Positions 63,758-64,000 of a DNA stretch of 64,000 bases are shown in pieces; position 1 is the first letter of the stretch; every line of letters starts with the position of its first letter. The notes under the pieces were generated by a model. That model was not told the origin of the DNA. It was given only the letters and a program-made list of their open reading frames with translations, and did not search any database. Source of the stretch: Chitinophaga sp. CF418 (GTDB lineage: Bacteria; Bacteroidota; Bacteroidia; Chitinophagales; Chitinophagaceae); the NCBI RefSeq assembly GCF_900142925.1, contig NZ_FRCN01000016.1, positions 1-64,000 on the forward strand, in the 5' to 3' direction. The position numbers and the translations under genes were made by a program.

Positions 63758-64000
63758 GTCTTTCCGGAAATAATGCGTTGGCGTCTTCCTTCTGTAACAT
63801 TGTGCTCCCTGTTGATTCCTCGAAAATTATTTGCATAGTATGCCATCCGTCGGCATAATTATATTGGATATTAAAATGATTGACGTCACAGATCTGTTTT
63901 ACAATGGCCAGGCCTATTCCTATCGAATCGCTATTCCTGCGGCCCTTTTTAAAACGTTTGAACAGTTCTGTGGTTGGCACTTCCGGTGGATTACCGGTAT
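63750..64000 (-). CDS. Sensor histidine kinase, C-terminal part (cut by window edge)
   Basis: The final 83 codons of a histidine kinase HATPase domain: TGNPPEVPTTELFKRF, then KGRRNSDSIGIGLAIVKQI, the F-box and G2-box of the ATP-binding domain, and a short non-conserved tail. The N-terminus is outside the window, so sensor type is unknown. It is on the same strand and 29 bp from the efflux operon, suggesting that it regulates or is co-transcribed with it. Confidence 0.88.
   Translation of the reverse strand, partial: TGNPPEVPTTELFKRFKKGRRNSDSIGIGLAIVKQICDVNHFNIQYNYADGWHTMQIIFEESTGSTMLQKEDANALFPERQH

Noticed and set aside
1..64000. CRISPR array
   Set aside because: No regularly spaced short repeats were seen; repeats found are either long (106 bp) or protein-domain repeats.

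Overview
The window reads as a Bacteroidetes chromosome, most likely a Chitinophaga-like soil genus. Evidence: type IX secretion C-terminal sorting domains, secreted chitinase/glucanase proteins, lipoprotein signals, Bacteroidetes-style -7 promoter boxes (TAnnTTTG) and ISAon1/IS481-like transposase remnants. The assignment is inferred from gene content; no 16S gene is present.

Layout. (1) 0.1-2.9 kb: a large serine recombinase with two small overlapping genes, its end joined to the 3' half of a group II intron (reverse transcriptase C-terminus plus RNA domains V-VI). (2) 3.0-5.2 kb: a quinone-oxidoreductase-like gene divergent from a HxlR regulator, then two small ORFs. (3) 5.3-14.0 kb: two giant RHS/YD-repeat genes and a small exported protein (possible immunity), bracketed by an imperfect 106-bp direct repeat. 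(4) 14.1-17.1 kb: a NAD-binding NmrA-like gene, a YD-like lipoprotein and a frameshifted small gene. (5) 17.3-18.1 kb: a graveyard of transposase tails and the tail of a second serine recombinase. (6) about 18.0-40.0 kb: an AT-rich island that looks like a defence island. It holds an OLD-family ATPase-TOPRIM protein, an ATPase / DUF4435 / DUF262 operon, an IS256 fragment, a STAND NTPase with an N-terminal nuclease-like domain plus a partner, a histidine kinase, an McrB-like AAA+ protein, a strongly structured intergenic RNA candidate, and at its right edge a serine recombinase integrated at tRNA-Leu(CAG). (7) 40.1-50.8 kb: chromosomal backbone with an alpha-glucan/trehalose cluster (treZ-treY, alpha-glucosidase, glgX), a GNAT acetyltransferase, a YdeI-like protein and cvfB. 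(8) 51.1-57.9 kb: three secreted, type IX-exported proteins (a GH5+GH18 enzyme and two HExxH peptidase-like paralogues). (9) 58.0-64.0 kb: a TolC-RND-membrane fusion protein efflux operon read leftward, downstream of a cut-off histidine kinase.

How parts work together. treZ and treY overlap and would convert linear alpha-glucan ends into trehalose, while GlgX and the alpha-glucosidase feed or trim the same glucan pool. The secreted proteins fit degradation of fungal-type cell wall (chitin, beta-glucan) and protein. The efflux operon encodes a complete tripartite pump. The 18-40 kb island combines several nucleotide-dependent effector families known from anti-phage defence with a site-specific recombinase that can mobilise the block.

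The most interesting points are: the three-gene ATPase-DUF4435-DUF262 operon, which looks like a split OLD system joined to a GmrSD-like module; the STAND nuclease and its partner; the structured RNA candidate at 34.5 kb; and a recurring arrangement in which serine recombinase reading frames run across the attachment site into host DNA (group II intron, tRNA-Leu), with the tRNA's terminator supplied by the element.
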